Shown here one piece after another: positions 45,566-58,065 of a stretch of 64,000 bases of DNA. Source of the DNA: Pseudomonas sp. ok272 (GTDB lineage: Bacteria > Pseudomonadota > Gammaproteobacteria > Pseudomonadales > Pseudomonadaceae); the NCBI RefSeq assembly GCF_900109995.1, contig NZ_FOCB01000008.1:124001-188000 (forward strand), read 5' to 3'. A model generated the notes under the pieces. It was not told the DNA's origin, did not search any database, and saw only the letters and a list, made by a program, of their open reading frames with translations. Made by a program: the position numbers and the translations under genes. Every line of letters starts with the position of its first letter. The stretch's first letter is position 1.

Positions 45566-46003
45566 ATGGGCTGGGATCGGGCAACGCCGTTCATCATTGA
45601 CCTTGAGGTGGCCGCTGAGGACATCGACGGGTTGGGGCACGCCAATAATGCGGTGTACGTCACCTGGCTCGAACGTTGCGCCTGGCGCCACTCTCAGCGC
45701 CTTGGGCTGGACCTGACCGAGTATCGGCGCCTTGATCGGGCCATGGCCGTAGTGCGCCACGAAATCGACTACCTGGCGGCAGCCTACGAGGGCGACGAGT
45801 TGCAGTTGGCGACCTGGATCGTTGATTGGGACCAGCGCCTGAAAATGACCCGGCACTTCCAACTGATCCGCCCCAGCGACAACACCACGCTGCTGCGTGC
45901 GCAAACCACCTTTGTCTGCATCGAGCTGTCCACCGGCCGGCCCAAGCGCATGCCGGCCGAGTTCATCGAAGGCTACGGCCCGGCGCTGCCCGCCATCGCC
46001 TGA
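45566..46003 (+). CDS. Hot-dog acyl-CoA thioesterase (4HBT type)
   Basis: This enzyme hydrolyses acyl-CoA to acid and CoA. The 145-residue single-domain protein has the YbgC/4HBT motif DIDGLGHANNAVYVTWLERCAWRH (residues 19-42, with the Asp and His/Asn of the active site), and TTFVCIELSTGRPKRMPAEF at the end. The GACCGGGAG upstream of the ATG is a fair ribosome binding site. Acyl chain preference is unknown. Confidence 0.9.
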   Translation: MGWDRATPFIIDLEVAAEDIDGLGHANNAVYVTWLERCAWRHSQRLGLDLTEYRRLDRAMAVVRHEIDYLAAAYEGDELQLATWIVDWDQRLKMTRHFQLIRPSDNTTLLRAQTTFVCIELSTGRPKRMPAEFIEGYGPALPAIA

Positions 46004-46026
46004 TCAAAACCCTATCCCCTGAATGC

Positions 46027-46054
46027 AGAAACGGCACCCGAAGGTGCCGTTTCT
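46027..46054. terminator. Bidirectional terminator between the thioesterase gene and nuoN
   Basis: AGAAACGGCACC, loop CGAA, GGTGCCGTTTCT: a perfect 12-bp stem with a stable CGAA tetraloop. It serves the end of the 15-kb nuo operon on the minus strand; the T-run is short on both sides. Confidence 0.8.
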
Positions 46055-46080
46055 ATTGGTGCTGCGTGTCGCTCAGGCGA

Positions 46081-47541
46081 TCAACCCAGGCCCGCCTGCT
46101 GAACCAGGGTCAGCAGAGGTTGTGGGTAGACGCCCAGGAAGAACGCGAGCAGGGCGATGGCCAACAGCATCACGCCTCCGGCCTTCTGTTCCCAGTGCAG
46201 CTCGGCATCGACGCGGCGCAGGTTTGGCTCGATCAGGTACAGGGTGACCATCACGCGCAGGTAGTAGAAGACGCCGATGGCGCTGCCCAGTACCAGGGAG
46301 CCGACCAGCCACCATTGGTGCGCTTCGACACCGGTGGCAATGATGTAGAACTTGCCGATGAAGCCCGCGGTCAGCGGGATACCGGCCAGGGACAGCATCA
46401 TCACGGTCAGTACGGCAGTCAGGTACGGACGACGCCAGAACAGGCCGCGGTACTCGTACAGCGCGTCGGCGTCACGGCCCTTGTACGGCGAGGACATCAG
46501 GGTGATCACACCGAACGCGCCGAGGCTGGTGACCACGTAGGTGACCAGATACACGCCAATGGCTTCCAGGGCCAGGCCTTTGCTCGCCACCAGGGCGATC
46601 AGTAGGTAGCCGAAGTGGGCGATGGACGAGTAACCCAGCAGACGCTTGAGGTTGCTCTGGGTCAGTGCCAGCAGGTTGCCGAACAGGATCGATGCAATGG
46701 CGATCACGGTCAGGACGTTGCTCAGCACGGCAGTGTTGGCAGCTGGGGAGATCTGGAACAGACGCACCATGACCGCAAACACCGCGACTTTCGAGGCAGT
46801 CGCCAGGAACGCGGCGACAGGGGCCGGGGCACCTTCGTACACGTCCGGCGTCCACAAGTGGAAAGGCACCAGGGACAGTTTGAACGCCAGGCCCACCAGC
46901 ATCATCGCCAGGCCCAGTTGCGCCAGCGGGCTGGCCGCGCCGCTGGCGGCCAGGGCATGACCGATACCGCTGAAGCTCAGGCTGCCAGCATCGGCATAGA
47001 GCAGCGCCATGCCGAACAACAGGAACGCGGAACCGGCAGCCGACAGCACCATGTACTTGATGCCGGCTTCCAGGGAGCGCTTGTTGAAGAAGGCGTAGGC
47101 CACCAGGCCGTAGACCGGCACCGAGAGCAGTTCCAGGCCGATGAACAAGCCGGCCAGGTGCTGCGCGCTGACCAGCACGATACCGCCGGCCGCAGCCAGC
47201 AGGATCAGCAGGTACAACTCTTCGCGGTTGCCCGGGTAGCCCGTGCCGCCTTCGCCGAGATAGGCGTGGGCGAGGGTGACGCAGGCCAGGGTCGCAACCA
47301 GGATCAGTGCGATGTACAGCAGTGCGAAGTTGTCGACCAGCATCAGCGGGGTGACGACCAGCGGCGCGACCTTGAGTGCTGGCAGGATCGACAGCAAGGC
47401 CAGGTTAAGACCCGCTACCGAGAGCAGGAAGGTCTGTGAGTGGTTGCGGCGCCATGCGATAGCCAGCATCACCACAATCACGGTGAGGCTGGTGATCAAC
47501 AGTGGCGCTAGCGCGATAAAGTGTTGAATCGTGAATTCCAT
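46081..47541 (-). CDS. nuoN: NADH dehydrogenase I subunit N
   Basis: Antiporter-like membrane subunit of Complex I, involved in proton pumping. The 486-residue protein starts at ATG 47541 ([15 protein letters not shown]); an in-frame upstream start at 47604 overlaps nuoM and is not needed. It has about 14 membrane helices and the Mrp-type core ([41 protein letters not shown] with the pumping Lys and His, [17 protein letters not shown]). Last gene of the nuo operon, followed by a terminator. Confidence 0.97.
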   Translation of the reverse strand: MEFTIQHFIALAPLLITSLTVIVVMLAIAWRRNHSQTFLLSVAGLNLALLSILPALKVAPLVVTPLMLVDNFALLYIALILVATLACVTLAHAYLGEGGTGYPGNREELYLLILLAAAGGIVLVSAQHLAGLFIGLELLSVPVYGLVAYAFFNKRSLEAGIKYMVLSAAGSAFLLFGMALLYADAGSLSFSGIGHALAASGAASPLAQLGLAMMLVGLAFKLSLVPFHLWTPDVYEGAPAPVAAFLATASKVAVFAVMVRLFQISPAANTAVLSNVLTVIAIASILFGNLLALTQSNLKRLLGYSSIAHFGYLLIALVASKGLALEAIGVYLVTYVVTSLGAFGVITLMSSPYKGRDADALYEYRGLFWRRPYLTAVLTVMMLSLAGIPLTAGFIGKFYIIATGVEAHQWWLVGSLVLGSAIGVFYYLRVMVTLYLIEPNLRRVDAELHWEQKAGGVMLLAIALLAFFLGVYPQPLLTLVQQAGLG

Positions 47542-47548
47542 AGCGCTC

Positions 47549-49081
47549 TTACCGGGCCGAAGCGAGTTGAGTGAAGGCGGTACCGAGCCATTGCTGCACG
47601 CCATGCATGGTGGCGGCAGAGGTATCGAGGAACGGTTGCGGGTAAACGCCGATATAGATCAGCAACGCCGCAAGGCCCAGCACCATGATCAGTTCGCGAG
47701 CATCCATGCCGTGCAGCACCGCGTCCGATTTGGACGGGCCGAAGTAGGCACGGTGAATCATGATCAGCGAGTAGACCGAGCCGAACACCAGGCCCGAGGT
47801 GGCAATCGCGGTGATCCATGGCGCACTGGCGAAGGTGCCAATGAGGATCAGGAACTCACCGACGAAGTTGCCCGTGCCCGGCAAGCCCAGGGAGGCCGCC
47901 GCGAAGAACAGGCTGATGGCTGGCAGGTAGGCGATCTTCGACCACAGGCCACCCATCTCACGCATGTCGCGCGTGTGGGTACGCTCGTAGAGTTGGCCGC
48001 TGAGGATAAACAGTGCGGCTGCCGACAGGCCGTGAGCCAGCATCTGGATCACCGCCCCTTGCAGGGCCAGTTGGCTGCCGGAGTAGATGCCGATCAGCAC
48101 GAAGCCCATGTGCGAGACGCTGGAGAACGCGATCAGGCGTTTGATGTCGGTCTGGGCAAACGCCAGGAACGCACCGTAGAAGATCCCGACCAGACCCAGG
48201 GTCATGGCGATCGGCGCGAACTCGGCCGAAGCATTCGGGAACAGCGGCAGGGCGAAACGCAGCAGGCCGTAGGCCGCCGTCTTCAGCAGGATACCCGCCA
48301 AGTCCACGGAGCCGGCAGTCGGCGCCTGGGCGTGGGCGTCCGGCAGCCAGGAGTGGAACGGCACCACCGGCAGCTTGACCGCGAAGGCGATGAAGAAACC
48401 GAGCATCAGGATGTACTCGGTGGTCATCGACATCTTGGTCTTCAGCAGGTCGGCGTAGTTGAAGGTAATCACGCCAGTGCTGTTGAAGTTGACCAGGACC
48501 AGGCCCAGGATCGCCACCAACATGATCAGGCCGGAAGCCTGAGTGAAGATGAAGAACTTGGTGGCCGCGTAGATCCGGGTTTTCTTGCCGTCGGACGAAC
48601 TATGACCCCAGAGCGCGATGAGGAAGTACATCGGCACCAGCATCATTTCCCAGAAGAAGAAGAACATGAACAGGTCGAGGGCGAGGAACACTCCGACCAC
48701 ACCGCCCAGGATCCACATCAGGTTCAGGTGGAAGAAACCCACGTGACGCTGAATCTCTTTCCAGGAGCACAGTACCGAGAGGATACCCAACAGGCCGGTC
48801 AGCAGGATCATCAACAGCGACAGGCCGTCGAGGGCCAGGTGCACGTTGATGCCGAAGCGCTGGATCCAGACATGCTTGAACTCAAGCGCCCAGGTCGGAT
48901 CGGCGCCAGGCGCCGGTGCAAATGAGTAGTCACCGTGGGCCCACAGCCAGAGGCCGAGGGCGAGTTCCAGGGTCATGGTCAACAGCGCAATCCAGCGCGG
49001 GAGGGTAGAGCCGAAGCGCTCACCCATCCAGCACAGCAGGCCGCCGATGAAGGGGATCAGGATTAGCCAGGGCAGAATCAT
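47549..49081 (-). CDS. nuoM: NADH dehydrogenase I subunit M
   Basis: Second antiporter-like membrane subunit. 510 residues, about 14 helices, with [20 protein letters not shown] (the key Glu in the fifth helix), [41 protein letters not shown] (pumping Lys and His), and [18 protein letters not shown]. 7 bases separate it from nuoN. Confidence 0.97.
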   Translation of the reverse strand: MILPWLILIPFIGGLLCWMGERFGSTLPRWIALLTMTLELALGLWLWAHGDYSFAPAPGADPTWALEFKHVWIQRFGINVHLALDGLSLLMILLTGLLGILSVLCSWKEIQRHVGFFHLNLMWILGGVVGVFLALDLFMFFFFWEMMLVPMYFLIALWGHSSSDGKKTRIYAATKFFIFTQASGLIMLVAILGLVLVNFNSTGVITFNYADLLKTKMSMTTEYILMLGFFIAFAVKLPVVPFHSWLPDAHAQAPTAGSVDLAGILLKTAAYGLLRFALPLFPNASAEFAPIAMTLGLVGIFYGAFLAFAQTDIKRLIAFSSVSHMGFVLIGIYSGSQLALQGAVIQMLAHGLSAAALFILSGQLYERTHTRDMREMGGLWSKIAYLPAISLFFAAASLGLPGTGNFVGEFLILIGTFASAPWITAIATSGLVFGSVYSLIMIHRAYFGPSKSDAVLHGMDARELIMVLGLAALLIYIGVYPQPFLDTSAATMHGVQQWLGTAFTQLASAR

Positions 49082-49120
49082 GACGGGCTCGTTTCCTTTC
49101 GCAAATTCGCAAGGTTCATA

Positions 49121-50974
49121 TCAGACCGCTACCAGCACGACAGCACCGATGACCAACACGGCACCAGCAGCCATCGAGGCAGCGTACCAACGCAATTGAC
49201 CGGTCTCGGTGCGGCTCAGGGCGTTGTGACCGCCTTTGGCCATACGCGGGATCAGACCGATGGTCTGGTCGAACGGGTCTTTGCGCAGCAGGTGGCTGAT
49301 CGCAAGGTACGGCTTGACGAACAGTTTGTCGTAGATCCAGTCGAAGCCCCAGGCGGCGAACCACCAGGCCGACAGGAAGCGACCGACGCCGCTGTTGGCG
49401 ATGGCGGTGACGAAGCGGCGCTTGCCCAGGAACAGCAGGGCGGCCAGCAGGATACCGGCCAGGGCAATGGCGCCCGAGGCGATTTCCAGGCTGTGCTTGG
49501 CTTCGCCGCCGGCATGGCCGACGCTTTGTGGCAGTACGCCGTGCAGGGGCGGCACGATCATCGCGCCAATGGCGGTCGACAGCACGATCAGCACCGACAA
49601 GGGCAGCCAGTGGGCAATGCCGTGACCCGCGTGGGCTTCGGTCTTGGCTTCACCGTGGAACGTGATGAAGATCAGGCGGAAGGTGTAGAGCGAGGTCATG
49701 AACGCACCGACCAGGCCGGCGTACAGCAGGCCGTGGTTGCCGCTGGCGAACGCTTCCCAGAGGATTTCGTCTTTGGAGTAGAAACCTGCGGTCACCAATG
49801 GCAGGGCCGCGAGGGCCGCGCCGCCGACGATGAAGCTGGCGTAGGCCAACGGCAGTTTCTTCCACAGGCCGCCCATCTTGAAGATGTTCTGCTCGTGGTG
49901 GCAGGCAACGATCACCGCACCGGACGCCAGGAACAGCAGGGCCTTGAAGAAGGCGTGGGTCATCAGGTGGAAGATCGCGCCATCCCAGGCACCCACGCCC
50001 AGGGCCAGGAACATGTAGCCAATCTGGCTCATAGTCGAGTAGGCGAGGATCCGCTTGATGTCGGTCTGTACCAGGGCCGCGAAGCCGGCCAGGACCAGGG
50101 TCACGCCGCCCACGATGCCCACCAGGTGCAGGATGTCCGGCGCCAGGGTGAACAGGCCGTGGGTACGGGCGATCAGGTAGACACCGGCGGTTACCATGGT
50201 CGCGGCGTGGATCAGGGCCGACACCGGGGTCGGGCCCGCCATCGCGTCCGCCAGCCAGGTTTGCAGCGGCAGTTGTGCGGATTTGCCGACCGCGCCACCC
50301 AGCAGCATCAGGGTCGCCAGGGTGATCCAGAAGTCACCGACCTGGAACTTCTGCGGTGCCAGCACCAGCAGTTCCTGGATGTTCAGCGTGCCCACCTGGA
50401 TGAACAGGATGAACAGGCCGATGGCCATGAACACGTCGCCGATACGGGTGACGACAAAGGCCTTGAGTGCGGCGTTACCGTTGTTGCGGTTGCTGTAGTA
50501 GAAACCGATCAACAGGTACGAGCACAGGCCTACGCCTTCCCAGCCGAAGTACAGGAACAACAGGTTATCGCCCAGCACCAGGAACAGCATGCTGGCGATA
50601 AACAGGTTGGTATACGCGAAGAAGCGCGAGTAACCGTCTTCACCGCGCATGTACCAGGACGCGAACAGGTGGATCAGGAAGCCCACGCCCACCACCACGC
50701 CAAGCATGGTGATCGACAGGCCGTCGACGTACAGGGCGAAGTCAGGCTTGAAGCCCTCGACCGCCATCCACTGCCACAGCACCAGGGTGTAATGACCACC
50801 TTCGGGTGGCGCGACGTTGAATTGCCAGATCACATAGGCCGCGACAATTGCCGACAGGCCGATGGAGCCGACGCCGATCAGCGCCGCGAGGTTTTCCGAG
50901 AGTCGGCCACGGGAGAACGACAGCAGCAGGAACCCGATCAGGGGAAATACGAAAGTCAGGAAGATAAGGTTCAT
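49121..50974 (-). CDS. nuoL: NADH dehydrogenase I subunit L
   Basis: Largest antiporter-like subunit. 617 residues, with the antiporter core ([75 protein letters not shown]) and the C-terminal extension that forms the long lateral helix HL running along NuoM and NuoN (after residue about 520). Overlaps nuoK by four bases (ATGA-type). Confidence 0.97.
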   Translation of the reverse strand: MNLIFLTFVFPLIGFLLLSFSRGRLSENLAALIGVGSIGLSAIVAAYVIWQFNVAPPEGGHYTLVLWQWMAVEGFKPDFALYVDGLSITMLGVVVGVGFLIHLFASWYMRGEDGYSRFFAYTNLFIASMLFLVLGDNLLFLYFGWEGVGLCSYLLIGFYYSNRNNGNAALKAFVVTRIGDVFMAIGLFILFIQVGTLNIQELLVLAPQKFQVGDFWITLATLMLLGGAVGKSAQLPLQTWLADAMAGPTPVSALIHAATMVTAGVYLIARTHGLFTLAPDILHLVGIVGGVTLVLAGFAALVQTDIKRILAYSTMSQIGYMFLALGVGAWDGAIFHLMTHAFFKALLFLASGAVIVACHHEQNIFKMGGLWKKLPLAYASFIVGGAALAALPLVTAGFYSKDEILWEAFASGNHGLLYAGLVGAFMTSLYTFRLIFITFHGEAKTEAHAGHGIAHWLPLSVLIVLSTAIGAMIVPPLHGVLPQSVGHAGGEAKHSLEIASGAIALAGILLAALLFLGKRRFVTAIANSGVGRFLSAWWFAAWGFDWIYDKLFVKPYLAISHLLRKDPFDQTIGLIPRMAKGGHNALSRTETGQLRWYAASMAAGAVLVIGAVVLVAV

Positions 50975-51279
50975 CCGCGCATCTCACTGGCAGCGTCGAT
51001 ATCGAGCGTGTGGAAGCGGCGATACAGCTGCAGCAGGATCGCCAGGCCAATACTGGCCTCGGCGGCTGCCAGGCTGATCACCAGGATGAACATGACCTGT
51101 CCATCCGGCTGGCCCCAACGGGCGCCCGCAACGATGAAGGCCAATGCCGCGGCATTCATCATCACTTCCAGGCTCATCAACACGAAAAGAATGTTACGGC
51201 GCACCATCAGGCCGACCAGGCCGAGGCAGAACAGGATGCCGGCAACCGCCAGACCATGCTCCAAAGGGATAGCAGGCAT
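50971..51279 (-). CDS. nuoK: NADH dehydrogenase I subunit K
   Basis: Small membrane subunit (102 residues, three helices) with conserved Glu residues in [21 protein letters not shown] (first) and [20 protein letters not shown] (second) that belong to the proton path. ATG 51279 gives the normal length; the frame extends two residues upstream. Confidence 0.95.
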   Translation of the reverse strand: MPAIPLEHGLAVAGILFCLGLVGLMVRRNILFVLMSLEVMMNAAALAFIVAGARWGQPDGQVMFILVISLAAAEASIGLAILLQLYRRFHTLDIDAASEMRG

Positions 51280-51281
51280 CG

Positions 51282-51785
51282 TCATTGCTCCTTGGCTTCG
51301 TTGCGGCCCAAGTGGAACGCCGTGACCGCTGCGGCGAGCAGCAGCATCGAGGCGAGTTCGACCACCAGCAGATAAGGACCGAACAGGCTGATGCCCACTG
51401 CCTTGGCGTCTACGGTGGTCAGGCCAATGGCGGCACCGCTGGAGTGGCTGAACAGCACATACAGCAGTTCAGCCAGCAGCAGCGCCGCGAGCACGACCGG
51501 ACCCAACCAGATACCGGGCTTGAGCCACACGCGCTCTTGCTGGACGGCAGCGGGGCCAAGGTTGAGCATCATCACCACGAACACGAACAGCACCATGATG
51601 GCGCCCGCGTAGGCGATCACTTCGAGTACGCCGGCAAAGGGTGCGCCGAGGCTGAAAAAGGTCATCGCCACGGCAATCAGCGAAATGATCAGGTAGAGCA
51701 GGGCATGCACCGGGTTGGTGTTGGTGATCACGCGAAGCGTGGCCACAACCGCGATACCCGATGCGAAGTAGAAAGCGAATTCCAT
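51282..51785 (-). CDS. nuoJ: NADH dehydrogenase I subunit J
   Basis: Membrane subunit of 167 residues with five predicted helices. Characteristic sequence: [54 protein letters not shown]. NuoJ carries the helix that changes conformation during turnover. Two-base gap to nuoK; 13 bases after nuoI. Confidence 0.95.
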   Translation of the reverse strand: MEFAFYFASGIAVVATLRVITNTNPVHALLYLIISLIAVAMTFFSLGAPFAGVLEVIAYAGAIMVLFVFVVMMLNLGPAAVQQERVWLKPGIWLGPVVLAALLLAELLYVLFSHSSGAAIGLTTVDAKAVGISLFGPYLLVVELASMLLLAAAVTAFHLGRNEAKEQ

Positions 51786-51798
51786 CTTTACTTCTTCC

Positions 51799-52347
51799 TT
51801 AAGGCAGCAAGCTCTTCACGTTGATCGGCTCGGCTTCGTTCTGCGCGGAACCTTTCGGCTTCCCGGCAACGGCCATACCGGCAACCCGATAGAAGTTGTA
51901 GTCAGGGTTTTTACCAGGGCCGGAGATCAGCAGATCTTCTTTCTCGTAAACCAGGTCCTGACGCTTGAACTCGGCCATCTCGAAATCCGGTGTCAGCTGG
52001 ATCGCGGTGGTCGGGCAGGCTTCCTCGCAGAGGCCGCAGAAAATGCAGCGCGAGAAGTTGATGCGGAAGAACTCCGGGTACCAACGACCGTCGTCGGTTT
52101 CGGCCTTCTGCAGTGAGATGCAACCCACCGGGCACGCCACGGCGCACAGGTTGCAGGCCACACAACGCTCTTCGCCATCAGGGTCGCGAGTCAGGACGAT
52201 ACGGCCACGGTAGCGCGGCGGCAGGTACACCGCCTCTTCCGGGTATTGCAGGGTGTCGCGCTTGCGAAAGCCATGGCCGAAAATCATGACCAGGCTGCGC
52301 AACTGGGTACCAGTACCCTTAACGATGTCGCCAATATATTTGAACAT
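51799..52347 (-). CDS. nuoI: NADH dehydrogenase I subunit I (two 4Fe-4S clusters)
   Basis: Peripheral-arm ferredoxin subunit that passes electrons from NuoG to NuoB. The 182-residue protein has two cluster motifs [15 protein letters not shown] and [12 protein letters not shown], each C-x2-C-x2-C-x3-CP, binding N6a and N6b. Twelve bases separate it from nuoH. Confidence 0.97.
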   Translation of the reverse strand: MFKYIGDIVKGTGTQLRSLVMIFGHGFRKRDTLQYPEEAVYLPPRYRGRIVLTRDPDGEERCVACNLCAVACPVGCISLQKAETDDGRWYPEFFRINFSRCIFCGLCEEACPTTAIQLTPDFEMAEFKRQDLVYEKEDLLISGPGKNPDYNFYRVAGMAVAGKPKGSAQNEAEPINVKSLLP

Positions 52348-52358
52348 GGGTCAAATCC

Positions 52359-53366
52359 TCACTGAACCGCGCCCGCAGGCGTGTTCAACAACACAACGGC
52401 AGCGGTCACCAGCAAATTGATCAGGGTCAGCGGCAGGCAGAATCTCCAGCTGAAATCCATCACCTGGTCATAGCGCGGGCGCGGAATAGAGGCGCGCAGC
52501 AGGATGAACAGCATGATGAAGAACGCGGTCTTCAATGCGAACCAGAAGAAAGCCAGTTGCGGCAGGATGCCGAACGGACCGTGCCAGCCACCGAAGAACA
52601 GCGTGACCAGCAGCGCCGAGATCAGAATGATGCCGATGTACTCGCCGACGAAGAACATGCCCCATTTCATGCCGGCGTATTCGATGTGGTAACCGTCAGC
52701 CAGTTCCTGCTCTGCTTCCGGCTGGTCGAACGGGTGACGGTGAGTCACGGCGACGCCGGCGATGAAGAAGGTACAGAAACCGAAGAACTGCGGGATGATG
52801 AACCACAGGTTCTGCGCCTGGTACTCGACGATGTCGCGCATGTTGAACGAGCCAACCTGCACCACGATGCCCATCAGGGCCAGGCCCATGAACACTTCGT
52901 AGGACACGGTCTGGGCCGAGGCACGCAAGGCACCCAGCAGGGCGAACTTGTTGTTGCTCGACCAGCCGGCGAACAGCACCGCATAGACCGACAGGCCGGC
53001 CATGGCGAAGAAGAACAGCAGGCCGATGTTCAGGTCCGCCACGCCCCAGGTCGGGGTGATCGGGATGATTGCGAAGGCAATCAGCAAGGCGCTCATGGCC
53101 ACGACCGGGGCCAGGGTGAAGATCACCTTGTCGGCAAACGGCGGTGTCCAGTCTTCCTTGAAGAACATCTTGAGCATGTCGGCGGCGATCTGGAACATGC
53201 CGAATGGGCCCACGCGGTTCGGACCGTAGCGGTCCTGCCACCAGCCCAACAGGCGACGCTCGACGAAGGAGAGCAGCGCGCCCGCGACAACCACCGCCAG
53301 CAGGATCACGATGGCCTTGACCACCGCGAAGATGGTGTCGATCACTTCAGGGGTGAACCAGGTCAT
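52359..53366 (-). CDS. nuoH: NADH dehydrogenase I subunit H
   Basis: Membrane subunit at the quinone-site junction, 335 residues with eight helices. Visible: [50 protein letters not shown], the conserved Glu residues, and [27 protein letters not shown] segment ([16 protein letters not shown]). The start overlaps the nuoG stop by four bases. Confidence 0.97.
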   Translation of the reverse strand: MTWFTPEVIDTIFAVVKAIVILLAVVVAGALLSFVERRLLGWWQDRYGPNRVGPFGMFQIAADMLKMFFKEDWTPPFADKVIFTLAPVVAMSALLIAFAIIPITPTWGVADLNIGLLFFFAMAGLSVYAVLFAGWSSNNKFALLGALRASAQTVSYEVFMGLALMGIVVQVGSFNMRDIVEYQAQNLWFIIPQFFGFCTFFIAGVAVTHRHPFDQPEAEQELADGYHIEYAGMKWGMFFVGEYIGIILISALLVTLFFGGWHGPFGILPQLAFFWFALKTAFFIMLFILLRASIPRPRYDQVMDFSWRFCLPLTLINLLVTAAVVLLNTPAGAVQ

Positions 53367-56077
53367 TGAGCTGCCTCCTGCAGACCGTCAACGGACTTGC
53401 CAAAGATCGCCGGTGGAATGCCCGCCAGGCCGGCTGGCAATGCCACCAGGCCTGCGCCCAGCTCTTCGTTGATGCGCAGCGGCAGACGCAGGGTCTGGCC
53501 GGCTACGTTCAAACTCAGCAGGGCGCCGTCATTGACGCCCAGGCGGTCGGCTTCGGACTTGGCCAGTGCCACGTAGGCAGCCGGGATGCGCTCTTGTACC
53601 GGCGCGGCCTTGGAAGAGGTCTCTTCACTGCCGAACAGGTGGAAGAACGGCACCACTTGCCAGGTGCCCTGGGCCGGGTTGAAAGCGCGAGGCACGGTGG
53701 CGAACCAGTTCAGCGAATCACCCTGGCTTTCGATCAGGCGGGTGCCCGGATCGCCAGCGCGGATATGACCACCGACTTCGTCCTGGAACTTGTTCCAGGC
53801 CTGTGGCGAGTTCCAACCCGGCGACCAGGCGAACGGCACTTGTTGGCGCGGCTCGACCGAGCCCGAGTAACCTTCCATGGAGAAGGCGAACGCGGTGTCG
53901 TTGTCTTGCGGGGTGCGTGGTTCATGCACGCTGATGTCGGCGCGCATGGCGGTACGACCGGAATAACGCAGCGGTTCGCGGGCCAGTTTCATGCCCTTGA
54001 TGCGGAACGCAGCGGACGGCGCGGCGTCGACAATGCGCGCCAGTTGCGGCGTGCTCGAAGCAACGGCAGCGGTCGCGTGGTCGAGCTGGGTCCAGTCGAT
54101 TGGCTGGTTCAGCAAGGTGGCGCGCAGGGCGTGCAGCCAGCGCCAGCCTTCGTGGACCAGGATGCTGGCGTCCATGTATTTCGGGTCGAATACCTGGAAG
54201 AAGCGCTGGGCGCGGCCTTCCTGGCTGACCAGGGTGCCATCGCCTTCAGCGAAGCTGGCGGCTGGCAGGACCAGGTGCGCACGATCGCTGGTGGCGGTTT
54301 TCTGGTGGTCGGCAACGATCAGTACTTTGGCCGCGTTCAGCGCTGCATCGACCTTGGCCGAGTCAGTGCGGGTGTACAGATCGTTTTCCAGGACGACGAT
54401 GGCATCGGCCTGGCCATCGATCACGGCTTGCAGCGCAGCATCCACCGATTCGCCACCGAGCATGGCCAAGCCGAGGCTGTTGGCTTCCGGCACGATCAGG
54501 CTGATGGAACCGTTCTTCTCGCGCAGCTTGAGGGCCTTGGCGATGTTGGCAGCGGCTTCGATCAGGGCCTTGGAACCCAGTGAGGTGCCGGCGATGATCA
54601 GTGGGCGCTTGGCTGCCAGCAGGGCGTCGGCGATACGCTTGGCCAGGGCCAGGGCGTCGCTGTCCAGGCCTTCAACGGCCGGGGCGCTGACGTCGAGGGC
54701 GTGGGCCACGGCGAAACCGATGCGGGCCAGGTCGTCAGGTGCGGCGTGTACGCATTCTTCGGCGATATCGTCGAGCTTGGTGTCAGCCAGGCTGGCGATG
54801 AACAGCGGGTTCAGCGCGTTCTGGCCGATGTTCTTCACGGCAGCGTCGAGCCACGGCTGGACGCGCATCGCGTCGGCCATGTCTTCGGCCTTGCCCTTGA
54901 CCGACTGGCGCAGGGCCAGGGCCATGCGCGCGGCGGTCTGGGTCAGGTCTTCACCCAGGACAAAGATCGCGTCGTGGTCTTCGATGTCACGCATATTCGG
55001 AACGGGCAGCGGGCTGTCGTTCAGCACTTGCAAGACCAGGCGGATGCGCTCCAGCTCATCGGCTTCGATGCCGCTGTAGAAGTGCTCGGCACCGACCAGT
55101 TCGCGCAACGCGTAGTTGCTTTCGAGGCTGGCGCGGGGCGAACCGATGCCGACGATGTTACGTCCGCGCAGCAGCTCGGCGGCCTTGTCCAGTGCTTCGT
55201 CCAGGCTCAGTTTCGCGCCGTTGGCCAACAGCGGTTGGCGAGGGCGGTCTTCACGGTTGACATAGCCATAGCCGAAACGGCCACGGTCGCACAGGAAGTA
55301 CTGGTTCACCGAACCGTTGTAGCGGTTTTCGATCCGGCGCAGTTCACCGTAGCGCTCGCCCGGGGAGATGTTGCAACCGCTGGAGCAGCCATGGCAGATG
55401 CTCGGCGAGAACTGCATGTCCCATTTGCGGTTGTAGCGCTCGGAGTGAGTCTTGTCGGTGAACACACCGGTCGGGCAGACCTCGGTGAGGTTGCCGGAGA
55501 ACTCGCTTTCCAGGGTGCCGTCTTCAACGCGACCGAAGTACACGTTGTCGTGGGCGCCGAATACGCCCAGGTCGGTGCCGCCGGCGTAGTCTTTATAGAA
55601 GCGTACGCAGCGGTAGCAGGCGATGCAGCGGTTCATTTCGTGGGAAATGAACGGGCCCAGTTGCTGGTTCTGGTGCGTGCGCTTGGTGAAGCGATAGCGA
55701 CGCTCGTTGTGGCCGGTCATGACCGTCATGTCTTGCAGGTGGCAGTGACCGCCTTCCTCGCACACAGGGCAGTCGTGCGGGTGGTTGGTCATCAACCATT
55801 CAACGACGCTGGCGCGAAAGGCCTTGGACTCTTCATCTTCGATGGAGATCCAGGTGCCGTCGGTGGCTGGCGTCATGCAGGACATGACGATCCGACCACG
55901 GGTGTCGTTCTCGTCGGTGTACTGCTTGACCGCGCACTGGCGGCAAGCGCCAACGCTGCCAAGGGCAGGGTGCCAGCAGAAATACGGGATATCGAGGCCT
56001 AGCGACAGACATGCCTGTAACAGGTTGTCTGCCCCATCGACTTCGAGCTCTTTGCCGTCTACGTGGATAGTGGCCAT
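53363..56077 (-). CDS. nuoG: NADH dehydrogenase I subunit G
   Basis: Largest peripheral-arm subunit (904 residues), carrying one 2Fe-2S and several 4Fe-4S clusters in the electron path. N-terminal ferredoxin domain: [26 protein letters not shown]; His/Cys cluster N5 region [18 protein letters not shown]4 cluster CIACYRC; extra N7 cluster CHGCSSGC. A molybdopterin-oxidoreductase-like domain without cofactor follows. About 136 bases separate its start from the nuoF stop, with a strong hairpin in that gap. Confidence 0.97.
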   Translation of the reverse strand: MATIHVDGKELEVDGADNLLQACLSLGLDIPYFCWHPALGSVGACRQCAVKQYTDENDTRGRIVMSCMTPATDGTWISIEDEESKAFRASVVEWLMTNHPHDCPVCEEGGHCHLQDMTVMTGHNERRYRFTKRTHQNQQLGPFISHEMNRCIACYRCVRFYKDYAGGTDLGVFGAHDNVYFGRVEDGTLESEFSGNLTEVCPTGVFTDKTHSERYNRKWDMQFSPSICHGCSSGCNISPGERYGELRRIENRYNGSVNQYFLCDRGRFGYGYVNREDRPRQPLLANGAKLSLDEALDKAAELLRGRNIVGIGSPRASLESNYALRELVGAEHFYSGIEADELERIRLVLQVLNDSPLPVPNMRDIEDHDAIFVLGEDLTQTAARMALALRQSVKGKAEDMADAMRVQPWLDAAVKNIGQNALNPLFIASLADTKLDDIAEECVHAAPDDLARIGFAVAHALDVSAPAVEGLDSDALALAKRIADALLAAKRPLIIAGTSLGSKALIEAAANIAKALKLREKNGSISLIVPEANSLGLAMLGGESVDAALQAVIDGQADAIVVLENDLYTRTDSAKVDAALNAAKVLIVADHQKTATSDRAHLVLPAASFAEGDGTLVSQEGRAQRFFQVFDPKYMDASILVHEGWRWLHALRATLLNQPIDWTQLDHATAAVASSTPQLARIVDAAPSAAFRIKGMKLAREPLRYSGRTAMRADISVHEPRTPQDNDTAFAFSMEGYSGSVEPRQQVPFAWSPGWNSPQAWNKFQDEVGGHIRAGDPGTRLIESQGDSLNWFATVPRAFNPAQGTWQVVPFFHLFGSEETSSKAAPVQERIPAAYVALAKSEADRLGVNDGALLSLNVAGQTLRLPLRINEELGAGLVALPAGLAGIPPAIFGKSVDGLQEAAQ

Positions 56078-56178
56078 GGTTCAAAGTTCTTCGTTGGCCC
56101 GGTGTCAGCGGGCGTGGCTAATGGAATCTTGTTGTTCGCGCGAATCAACACAGCCGCTTGCGGCGTCATCACACGAGA

Positions 56179-56204
56179 AGGCGAAGGGCACGGGCCCTTC
56201 GCCT
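56179..56204 (-). promoter_or_regulatory. Intra-operon hairpin between nuoF and nuoG
   Basis: AGGCGAAGGGC, loop ACGG (plus strand), GCCCTTCGCCT: a perfect 11-bp stem in the 136-base gap. On the transcribed strand the loop reads CCGT and TCTCG follows, so there is no T-run. It is likely an mRNA-processing or stability element. Nuo genes elsewhere in this operon are spaced by fewer than 75 bases. Confidence 0.6.
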
Positions 56205-56213
56205 GTTTAAACG

Positions 56214-57569
56214 TTATGCGCCGACTACGATCGGCCTTGCCAGGGGCGGGACGGCGGCGCTGGTAGGCGCGATGCCGGCTTCGAACTCTGGACGGAAGTA
56301 TTTGATTGCGCTGCCCAATGGCTCCACGGCGCCCGGTGCGTGAGCACAGAAGGTCTTGCCTGGGCCGAGGAAGCCGACCAGACCCAGCAGGGTCTCGATA
56401 TCGCCGGGCTGGCCTTCGCCGTTCTCGATCGCCATCAACAGCTTGACGCTCCAGGGCAAGCCATCGCGGCAAGGGGTGCAGAAACCGCACGACTCGCGGG
56501 CGAAGAACTGCTCCATGTTGCGCAGCAACGACACCATGTTCACGGTGTTGTCCACGGCCATGGCCAGGCCGGTACCCATGCGGGTGCCCACCTTGGCGAT
56601 ACCGCCAGCGTACATTTGTGCGTCGAGGTGCTCGGGGAGCAGGAAGCCGGTACCGGCGCCGCCTGGCTGCCAGGCCTTGAGGGTGTAGCCGTCGCGCATG
56701 CCGCCGGCGTAGTCCTCGAACAACTCGCGACCGGTGACGCCGAACGGCAATTCCCACAGGCCCGGGTTCTTGACCTTGCCGGAGAAGCCCATGAGCTTGG
56801 TGCCCATGTCTTCACTGCCGGCCCGGGCCAACGATTTGTACCACTCCACGCCGTCGCCGATGATCGCCGGCACGTTGCACAGGGTCTCGACGTTGTTCAC
56901 GCAGGTCGGCTTGCCCCACACGCCAACGGCGGCCGGGAAGGGCGGCTTGGAGCGCGGGTTGGCGCGACGGCCTTCGAGGGAGTTGATCAATGCGGTTTCT
57001 TCACCGCAGATGTAACGCCCGGCGCCGGTGTGGACGAACAGCTCGAAATCGAAGCCGCTGCCCAGGATGTTCTTGCCCAGCAGGCCCGCGGCCTTGGCTT
57101 CTTCCACGGCACGGTTGAGGTGCTTGGCGGCGGTGGTGTACTCGCCCCGCAGGAAGATGTAGCCACGGTAGGTCTTCAGTGCGCGGGCACTGATCAGCAT
57201 GCCTTCGATCAGCAGATGGGGCAATTGCTCCATCAGCATGCGGTCTTTCCAGGTGTTGGGCTCCATTTCATCCGCGTTGCACAGCAGGTAGCGGATGTCG
57301 ATGGACTCGTCCTTGGGCATCAGGCCCCACTTCACGCCCGTGGGGAAGCCTGCGCCGCCACGGCCCTTGAGGCCGGCGTCCTTGACGGTCTGGACGATAT
57401 CGTCCTGGGCCATGTCGGCAAACGCCTTGCGTGCAGCGGCGTAGCCGTTCTTGGCCTGGTACTCGTCGAGCCACACAGCCTCGCCATCGTCACGCAGGCG
57501 CCAGGTCAGAGGGTGAGTCTCTGGCGAGCGCTGGATGCGGTTGGCGGGGCCGAAGGAAGTCAGGGTCAT
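56214..57569 (-). CDS. nuoF: NADH dehydrogenase I subunit F (NADH/FMN)
   Basis: NADH-oxidising subunit with FMN and cluster N3. The 451-residue protein has the NADH/FMN glycine-rich loop [13 protein letters not shown], the [22 protein letters not shown] motif, and the 4Fe-4S motif [12 protein letters not shown] with a distal Cys. Overlaps nuoE by four bases. Confidence 0.97.
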   Translation of the reverse strand: MTLTSFGPANRIQRSPETHPLTWRLRDDGEAVWLDEYQAKNGYAAARKAFADMAQDDIVQTVKDAGLKGRGGAGFPTGVKWGLMPKDESIDIRYLLCNADEMEPNTWKDRMLMEQLPHLLIEGMLISARALKTYRGYIFLRGEYTTAAKHLNRAVEEAKAAGLLGKNILGSGFDFELFVHTGAGRYICGEETALINSLEGRRANPRSKPPFPAAVGVWGKPTCVNNVETLCNVPAIIGDGVEWYKSLARAGSEDMGTKLMGFSGKVKNPGLWELPFGVTGRELFEDYAGGMRDGYTLKAWQPGGAGTGFLLPEHLDAQMYAGGIAKVGTRMGTGLAMAVDNTVNMVSLLRNMEQFFARESCGFCTPCRDGLPWSVKLLMAIENGEGQPGDIETLLGLVGFLGPGKTFCAHAPGAVEPLGSAIKYFRPEFEAGIAPTSAAVPPLARPIVVGA

Positions 57570-58063
57570 ACGTAGCCCTCCAACAGTTTGGCGACGCCAG
57601 CAGGCTGTACGTCACCGAAAGTGTCGTCGTCGATCATCAACGCCGGTGCCTTGTCGCAGTTGCCGAGGCAGCAGACAGGCAGCAGGGTGAAACGACCGTC
57701 GGCGGTGGTCTGGCCCAGGCCAATGCCCAGCTTGCTCTGGATTTCGCTGACCACCGACTCGTGGCCACCGATGTAGCAGACCATGCTGTCGCAGACGCGA
57801 ATGATGTGGCGGCCAACGGGCTGGCGGAAGATCTGGCTGTAGAACGTCGCCACGCCTTCAACGTCGCTGGCCGGGATGCCGAGGATCTCGCCGATGGCGT
57901 ACAAGGCGCCGTCGGGCACCCAGCCACGTTCCTTCTGGACGATCTTCAGGGCTTCGATCGACGCCGCGCGCGGGTCTTCGTAATGATGCAGCTCGTGCTC
58001 GATGGCCGAGCGCTCGGTTTCACTCAAGGTGAAACGGTCTGTCTGGATAAGCGTGCTATTCAT
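57566..58063 (-). CDS. nuoE: NADH dehydrogenase I subunit E (2Fe-2S)
   Basis: Thioredoxin-like 2Fe-2S (N1a) subunit. 165 residues with cluster cysteines in [11 protein letters not shown] and [17 protein letters not shown]. It binds NuoF and may hold electrons from FMN. Located between nuoCD (two-base gap) and nuoF (overlap). Confidence 0.97.
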   Translation of the reverse strand: MNSTLIQTDRFTLSETERSAIEHELHHYEDPRAASIEALKIVQKERGWVPDGALYAIGEILGIPASDVEGVATFYSQIFRQPVGRHIIRVCDSMVCYIGGHESVVSEIQSKLGIGLGQTTADGRFTLLPVCCLGNCDKAPALMIDDDTFGDVQPAGVAKLLEGYV

Positions 58064-58065
58064 GC

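Noticed and set aside
49196..51325. A 709-residue plus-strand reading frame antisense to nuoL and nuoK
   Set aside because: It is opposite a clear nuoL with all motifs, is rich in His, Gln, Arg and Gly typical of shadow frames in GC-rich DNA, and has no start context or known domain. The same applies to long frames opposite uvrB, nuoG, nuoCD, aceA and gap.
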